DNA of 64,000 bases from NCBI GenBank assembly GCA_016787645.1, contig JAEUUF010000020.1:62001-126000 (forward strand), read 5' to 3'. The notes under the pieces are model-generated. The model had not been told where the DNA came from, made no database searches, and saw nothing but the letters and a program-made list of their open reading frames with translations. Source of the DNA: Cyclobacteriaceae bacterium (GTDB taxonomy: Bacteria; Bacteroidota; Bacteroidia; Cytophagales; Cyclobacteriaceae). Position numbers and translations under genes: made by a program. Of the stretch, positions 61,025-64,000 are shown one piece after another (position 1 is the first letter of the stretch; each line of letters begins with the position of its first letter).

Positions 61025-62680
61025 ATGAAAAAGAGCCTCCTGCCGCGATTGGTCCTAACCATGACCATCCTCCTTTTCCTGTTCCGAATAGTTTTGGCCC
61101 AAACCGGATCTTACCCAACGCGTGAAATTGAGCCCTTCTATGACCTGGCGCTGACCCCGGCAGAGCGTGATTCGCTCTTTCGAAACTTGCAGGATTACAA
61201 GCGAATGGTGACTGGATTGCATGCCTATCCCCTTCCCAACAGCGTTGGCATGTCCCTGGTCTTTGATCCGGTGCCCGCCCGGTTTTCACCTGAACTCAAA
61301 CAACTCCCCATTGATTGGGGATTGCCCAAGAACGTTGACCTGCCAGCTGGTTCCTCTGCCCTGGCTTTTCTTCCAGTTCACCAACTTTCTGTGCTGATCA
61401 AGTCACGCAAGATCACCTCCACTCAACTAACACAACTTTACCTCGATCGCCTCAGGAAATATGCCGATACCCTGCAGTGCGTCATCACGTTGCTCGAGAC
61501 CTCGGCCCTGGCGAAGGCCAGGCAAGCAGACGAAGAGATTGCGCACGGAAAATACCGGGGGCCACTCCATGGTATTCCCTATGGAATCAAAGATCTCTTG
61601 GCGGTTGAGGGAACCCGAACCACCTGGGGTGCGGGTCCATACAAAGATCAAGTGATCAATGAAACCGCAACGGTAGTGAAGAAGTTGGATGATGCAGGCG
61701 CCATCTTGATAGTCAAACTCACCATGGGTGCGCTGGCTTTGGGTGATATCTGGTATGGTGGCACTACCAAGAATCCGTGGGACTTGAAACAGGGATCCAG
61801 CGGGTCATCGGCGGGATCGGCAGCAGCCACAGCAGCCGGGCTCGTACCCTTCGCTATTGGAACTGAAACATTGGGATCAATTGTATCGCCATCCACGCGG
61901 TGTGGAACAACCGGTCTTCGACCATCGTTCGGTCGGGTAAGTCGAAATGGCGCCATGGCGTTGAGTTGGAGCATGGACAAAATCGGTCCGATTTGCCGCA
62001 GTGCATTGGATTGTGCGCTTGTCTTTGACGTCATCCGTGGCTCGGACGGTATTGACCCAACAGTCCGGGACACACCATTTAATTTTTCTAAAAAGAAGGA
62101 CTTTAGAAAGCTCCGCGTCGGCTATTTCAAGAACCTGTTTGACGAAACCTATCCAACCCGCGACAACGATCAAAAGAGCCTTGAGGTATTGCGCTCGCTT
62201 GGAGTGGATCTAAAACCTGTCACACTCTCCACGCAGCTGCCCGTCAACTCTCTTCGCTTGCTCTTAAATGCGGAAGCAGCGGCGGCCTTTGATGAACTTA
62301 CGCGCTCCAACCGCGACAGTCTCCTCACCGATCAACGCCGAGGCGCATGGCCAAACACCTTCAGGGCTGCGCGCTTTATCACCGCCGTGGATTATATCAA
62401 TGCTTCACGGATTCGTTCGCTTCTCGTGAATGAATTCTACGAAAAGACAAAAGAGTACGATGTCATCGTCTCCCCAAGTTTTGGAGGAATTCAGTTGCTG
62501 TTAACCAACCTCACGGGCACACCTTGCCTGGTGATGCCCAATGGTTTCAATGCCAAGGGCAGCCCCACCAGCATCTCATTTCTTGGGCGACTGGATGGGG
62601 AGGCCTCCATAGCGCTACTCGGACAAGCCTTCCAGGCTGCAACCAATTGGGATGGGCAGGTGCCGCCGTTGTTCAAATAG
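61025..62680 (+). CDS. Exported amidase (amidase signature family)
   Basis: A 551-residue protein with a signal peptide (about 1-26, ending 'VLAQ'). The amidase-signature Ser-cisSer-Lys triad is visible: Lys in 'GIPYGIKDLLAVEGTRTTWG', first Ser and flanking Gly/Ser run in 'KQGSSGSSAGSAAATAAG', and catalytic Ser in 'GTETLGSIVSPSTRCG'. Family members hydrolyse amides or glutamyl/aspartyl-tRNA amides; a secreted form cannot be GatA. The substrate is unknown, perhaps peptides, cell-wall amides or nylon-like oligomers. It converges with the TPR gene with no space between stops. Confidence 0.85.
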   Translation: MKKSLLPRLVLTMTILLFLFRIVLAQTGSYPTREIEPFYDLALTPAERDSLFRNLQDYKRMVTGLHAYPLPNSVGMSLVFDPVPARFSPELKQLPIDWGLPKNVDLPAGSSALAFLPVHQLSVLIKSRKITSTQLTQLYLDRLRKYADTLQCVITLLETSALAKARQADEEIAHGKYRGPLHGIPYGIKDLLAVEGTRTTWGAGPYKDQVINETATVVKKLDDAGAILIVKLTMGALALGDIWYGGTTKNPWDLKQGSSGSSAGSAAATAAGLVPFAIGTETLGSIVSPSTRCGTTGLRPSFGRVSRNGAMALSWSMDKIGPICRSALDCALVFDVIRGSDGIDPTVRDTPFNFSKKKDFRKLRVGYFKNLFDETYPTRDNDQKSLEVLRSLGVDLKPVTLSTQLPVNSLRLLLNAEAAAAFDELTRSNRDSLLTDQRRGAWPNTFRAARFITAVDYINASRIRSLLVNEFYEKTKEYDVIVSPSFGGIQLLLTNLTGTPCLVMPNGFNAKGSPTSISFLGRLDGEASIALLGQAFQAATNWDGQVPPLFK

Positions 62681-63637
62681 TCACAGCTTCGAAACGCGGG
62701 AGAGTCCCTCTTTAGCTTCTTTAAGGTTATTGTCCATCTTGAGGGCTGCTTCATATTTTAACCGGGCCTCATCCTTCTTGCCTTTCTTCTCGAGGATTTG
62801 AGCTAGTCTCATGTTGGCCCCGGCGTGCGAAGGCTCATTCTGTTTCGGAGTGTATTCCAGGTATTTCAGCAGACTTTGCTCGCCCTCGTTGAGTCGTTGC
62901 CCGGAGATAGCGCTGGTCTTGCCCAATTGATAGTGGGCAAGCATGTCAAGGGGATTTCTTTTCACTAGTCCATCGAAAACGGCAAACGCCTTATCAAACA
63001 TCTTTTCGTTCACATAGAAATTGCCGAGTACAGGCGTCAGTCCTGGTTCAAGGCGAACCATTTCCAGGTACTCCTTTTCAGCAGCCGGAACATTCTTCTC
63101 GCGAACAAAGAGGTTTCCCATGGATCGGTGGCCTTGGGCAGGACTGATTTCCGTTATCTGGCGAGCCATTTCCTTGGCCTTGTCCATGCTTCCACCCATG
63201 ATAGCTGGTGCTTGCGTATAGAAAGATATTAGTGAGAATCTGGCCGGGAGATACTTCGCGTCGAGGGCAATGGCTTTCTCCCAAGCACTCTTCATTTTGG
63301 GGGCCAGGAAACCTTGTCGTAAGGGGTTTGCGTCCTGCGCGATGGAACCGTAAGCATCACCAAGCCAGCCAAAGTATTCAGCCACCTGGCCATTTCTTGA
63401 TTCTGTGGCTTCCTCAAAGTAATCGGCAGCATCCTCGAACTTCTTCTCGTCAAATGCAACCCGGCCCAGGTAGTATTGTGCAGCTGCATATTCTGGCTGG
63501 GTGTCCTTAATTGATTCCAGAAGAGGCTTTGCTTCGGAATAACTGCGTTTCTCATAGAGCTTTTTTGCCTGCTCAAGAGAGGATTGGCCCCATGCGGGGA
63601 TTGTGGCCAGAAGGAACAATAACCGGATATTTTTCAT
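62681..63637 (-). CDS. Exported TPR-repeat protein
   Basis: A 318-residue protein with a signal peptide (about 1-17, 'LLFLLATIPAWGQ') and tetratricopeptide repeats over most of its length: 'EQAKKLYEKRSYSEAKPLLESI', 'QYYLGRVAFDEKKFEDAADYFEEA', 'GNFYVNEKMFDKAFAVFDGLVKRNPLDMLAHYQLGK' and 'KKGKKDEARLKYEAALKMD'. Periplasmic or surface scaffold; no specific partner can be read. Its start is 134 bases from the divergent thioredoxin-fold gene. Confidence 0.8.
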   Translation of the reverse strand: MKNIRLLFLLATIPAWGQSSLEQAKKLYEKRSYSEAKPLLESIKDTQPEYAAAQYYLGRVAFDEKKFEDAADYFEEATESRNGQVAEYFGWLGDAYGSIAQDANPLRQGFLAPKMKSAWEKAIALDAKYLPARFSLISFYTQAPAIMGGSMDKAKEMARQITEISPAQGHRSMGNLFVREKNVPAAEKEYLEMVRLEPGLTPVLGNFYVNEKMFDKAFAVFDGLVKRNPLDMLAHYQLGKTSAISGQRLNEGEQSLLKYLEYTPKQNEPSHAGANMRLAQILEKKGKKDEARLKYEAALKMDNNLKEAKEGLSRVSKL

Positions 63638-63708
63638 GGAATCAGGACTTGGTGTAAAGACTGCATTTTGGTTAGAAATGTTGCATTTCTGATATGGATT
63701 GAGAGGAA

Positions 63709-63740
63709 TTTGGCCGTACGCCCCTCAAACTTGTGTTTTT
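63709..63740 (+). promoter_or_regulatory. Promoter of the last gene
   Basis: TTTG (63709-63712), 20 bases, then TACCTTCA (63733-63740), two mismatches from TAnnTTTG. It lies 31 bases before the ATG at 63772. Confidence 0.4.
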
Positions 63741-63771
63741 TGTACCTTCAATGGTCTAATATTTCTAACTC

Positions 63772-64000
63772 ATGAAGAAACTGTTCTGCATCCTATGGTT
63801 GGCTTTGCTCTGCGGTTTCACAAATGCCCAGGTCATTGGAACCATGTTCCCGGATATGAAAGCCGAAACCGTGGATGACAAGCAGGTCACTCTTCCTGCA
63901 GATGTGAAGGGCAAATTCACGTTACTGGGCCTGGCCTATTCAAAAAAATCAGAAGATGAGTTGCGCACGTGGTTTGAGCCGGTATTCAGCAAGTTTGTCC
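63772..64000 (+). CDS. Exported thioredoxin-fold-like protein, 5' part
   Basis: The first 76 codons of a gene that runs off the right edge. A signal peptide (about 1-19, 'LLCGFTNAQ') is followed by 'GTMFPDMKAETVDDKQVTLPADVKGKFTLLGLAYSKKSED', which has the usual start of redoxin/peroxiredoxin-like proteins (short strand, 'P-x-x-x-A-x-T-x-D/x-x-x-V-x-L-P', then a strand 'FTLLGLAYS'). The Cys of a thioredoxin CXXC is not at the expected 'YSKKS' position, so it may be a non-catalytic or ATP10-like member. The rest is outside the window. Confidence 0.6.
   Translation, partial: MKKLFCILWLALLCGFTNAQVIGTMFPDMKAETVDDKQVTLPADVKGKFTLLGLAYSKKSEDELRTWFEPVFSKFV

Overview
The window reads as a stretch of chromosome from a Bacteroidota bacterium, most likely of the Cytophagia/Cytophagales type. 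The supporting signs are promoters of the Bacteroidota class (TTTG, about 19 bases, then TAnnTTTG), almost no Shine-Dalgarno sites, the gliding lipoprotein GldB, the long N-terminally extended form of IspH, two TonB-dependent receptors, many short lipoproteins with a Cys near residue 20, and LytS/LytTR signalling. The genus cannot be named from the sequence alone. Coding density is very high: no gap between genes exceeds 300 bases. I found no tRNA, rRNA, CRISPR array, insertion sequence or phage gene.

Layout. 1-5.9 kb: the tail of htpG, a MORN-type secreted protein, yraN, then a same-strand run pgi/pmi, lipB, a conserved hypothetical, an RsmI-like methylase and metK. 5.9-8.7 kb (minus): rpsU, xerC and raiA, then an acyl-CoA dehydrogenase. 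8.8-13.0 kb: nucleotide-sugar operon ugd, uxs, rfbB, rfbA. 13.0-18.6 kb: an M28 peptidase/glutaminyl cyclase on the minus strand, then the rimP-nusA-infB operon. 18.6-24.3 kb: lemA, rlmI-like, a MORN lipoprotein, a Deg/HtrA protease followed by a 57-residue YodC-like gene, and ispH. 24.3-32.9 kb: a TonB receptor, an ECF sigma factor with a membrane partner, an orphan MacB-type permease, an ExbB-like pair, and a LytS/LytTR system. 32.9-42.0 kb: CBS protein, hydrolase, CvpA, YqeY, PdxJ, a TPR protein, alcohol dehydrogenase, deoxynucleoside kinase, GldB, a glycosyltransferase, and a second ECF sigma factor overlapping a small gene. 42-49 kb: an acidic protein, uvrA, fadD and a large secreted esterase-like protein. 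49-55.6 kb: a heme/iron uptake locus (small membrane protein, TonB receptor, binding protein, permease, ATPase, PepSY protein). 55.6-64 kb: polA, a second acyl-CoA synthetase, a dienelactone-hydrolase-like protein, an amidase, a TPR protein and the start of a thioredoxin-fold protein.

Most of the window is housekeeping DNA. I did not find a clearly new multi-gene system. The points most worth a second look are the following. ispH appears to start at an ATT codon; the first canonical start would remove its first iron-sulfur cysteine. A terminator-like hairpin sits in the leader of rimP-nusA-infB, right after a near-perfect promoter. An inverted repeat and a sigma-54-like element lie ahead of htrA. 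An ECF sigma gene overlaps its likely partner by about 80 bases. DNA polymerase I has lost its proofreading residues. Several unknown proteins sit beside recognisable systems, especially the protein at 49268 that opens the heme locus and the secreted hydrolase at 47273.
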